Shown here one piece after another: positions 12,554 through 13,300 of a stretch of 13,300 nt of DNA (position 1 is its first letter; each line of letters begins with the position of its first letter). The notes beneath the pieces were generated by a model. It did no database searches and was not told the origin of the DNA. It saw only the letters and a program-made list of their open reading frames with translations. This DNA comes from Rhodospirillaceae bacterium (GTDB lineage Bacteria; Pseudomonadota; Alphaproteobacteria; UBA8366; GCA-2717185): positions 1-13,300 of the forward strand of contig JAPPPC010000381.1 of NCBI GenBank assembly GCA_028817685.1, read 5' to 3'. A program made the translations under genes and the position numbers.

Positions 12554-13300
12554 ATGGACGTAACCGAACAAAGCGTAAGTTGGCGCAAACGGCCCAGTGT
12601 CGAGAGCGTGCAGGAACTGCTCGACATGGCGCACGACCGTTCGCGAGAAGGGCGGGAGTTTCTTGTTGCCGCCGCCGGTGATTTTTTTGCCGAGGAGAGC
12701 AGCGTCCTGAACGATAACGAACGGGCGTTGATGACCGATATTTTGAGCCGCCTGATAAAGGAAGTCGAAGCTTCGGTGCGGCGAAAGCTCGCGCTGCGGT
12801 TGGCGGAGGTGGAGGGCGCACCGCACGCACTCATGGTTGAACTGGCGAACGATGAAATCGAGATCGCCGCACCGGTATTGAAACGCAGCAAGGTGCTGAA
12901 GGACATCGATCTTATTGAAGTCGTCCGAAACAAGACCCTGGAGCATCAGTTGGCAATCGCGCTGCGTGAGACGATTTCAGCACCTGTGACCGAAGCGTTG
13001 GTGAAGACCGAAAATTCCGAAGTGGTTGAGACGGTGCTTAAAAACCAAAGGGCGGCGTTCTCCGGCGATACGTTGGCGGTTGTTGTTGAGCAGTCCCGCG
13101 ACCGCCGCAACTATCAGGAATTGGTTTTAAAGCGGAGCGAATTGGGACCTGAGCTTGCGAAACGGATGTATTGGTGGGTGTCGGCGGCCCTGCGCACGGC
13201 GATTCTCGAGCGCTACGAGATCGATACGGATAGCCTTGACGAGGCCATGGAAGATGCCGTTGGCGAGACGCTCGAGGAAGACGATGCCAGGGCTGTGGGG
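12554..13300 (+). CDS. DUF2336 family protein, N-terminal 249 residues (runs off the window)
   Basis: The frame is open from ATG at 12554 to the last base, 249 codons, so the 3' end is outside the window. The sequence matches the DUF2336 pattern known from Rhodospirillales and Caulobacterales: SVQELLDMAHDRSREGREFL, ERALMTDILSRLIKEVEASV, ELANDEIEIAAPVLKRSKVL, LIEVVRNKTLEHQLAIALRE and, later, LAKRMYWWVSAALRTAILE. The repeated helical LANDEI and VLKNQ units suggest a HEAT-like solenoid. The family has no settled function. There is no Shine-Dalgarno sequence before the ATG, and an in-frame TAG at 12512-12514 limits any upstream start. It supports placing the organism in Alphaproteobacteria. Confidence 0.88.
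   Translation, partial: MDVTEQSVSWRKRPSVESVQELLDMAHDRSREGREFLVAAAGDFFAEESSVLNDNERALMTDILSRLIKEVEASVRRKLALRLAEVEGAPHALMVELANDEIEIAAPVLKRSKVLKDIDLIEVVRNKTLEHQLAIALRETISAPVTEALVKTENSEVVETVLKNQRAAFSGDTLAVVVEQSRDRRNYQELVLKRSELGPELAKRMYWWVSAALRTAILERYEIDTDSLDEAMEDAVGETLEEDDARAVG

Noticed and set aside
12467..12946. Minus-strand open frame of 159 codons
   Set aside because: Mostly antisense to the DUF2336 gene, which has clear family sequence on the plus strand.

Overview
The window reads as ordinary chromosomal DNA of a GC-rich alphaproteobacterium, most likely Rhodospirillales or a relative. The pointers are a DUF2336-type protein at the right edge, an alphaproteobacterial septation protein A, a CtrA-like TTAA-N7-TTAA box, and the catabolic gene content. 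I see no phage, IS, CRISPR, rRNA or tRNA signal.

Left block (2-2848, + strand). A crotonase-fold protein enters from the left edge. It is followed by a gene that looks like two open frames but is better read as one: a 297-residue protein of the GrdB/PrdB-like reductase family with selenocysteine at an in-frame TGA (1056-1058). The TGA is followed by U-P-V-C and a bacterial SECIS-like hairpin. Next come a D-2-hydroxyacid dehydrogenase and, overlapping it by ATGA, a DUF4265 gene broken by an in-frame TAA and a later frameshift. The same-strand packing suggests one small-acid catabolic operon.

Middle block (2872-9480). A GFA/CENP-V zinc protein converges on a class III metallophosphoesterase. 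Divergent from the latter is a two-gene unit: a sarcosine/dimethylglycine dehydrogenase-like flavoprotein fused to a GcvT-type domain, then a MOSC protein 4 nt downstream. Converging on these from the other strand are an isocitrate lyase/PEP mutase-family lyase and an LLM flavin monooxygenase, translationally coupled by ATGA. Together the block suggests oxidation of N-methylated, C-N or C-S small molecules and cleavage of the resulting acids. The substrates are not identifiable from sequence.

Right block (9665-13300). This holds an 83-residue unknown protein, a bacteriohemerythrin with all seven iron ligands, septation protein A (YciB/IspZ) with a promoter placed as for a leaderless mRNA, a Nudix hydrolase overlapping its tail, and a 73-residue Ser/Gly-rich protein behind a CtrA-like promoter. 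After a roughly 425-nt gene-free region comes the start of the DUF2336 gene, which runs off the window.

The most notable item is the selenoprotein, which a standard gene caller would split or call a pseudogene. The next are the doubly broken DUF4265 gene, the coupled lyase/monooxygenase pair and the CtrA-type promoter.
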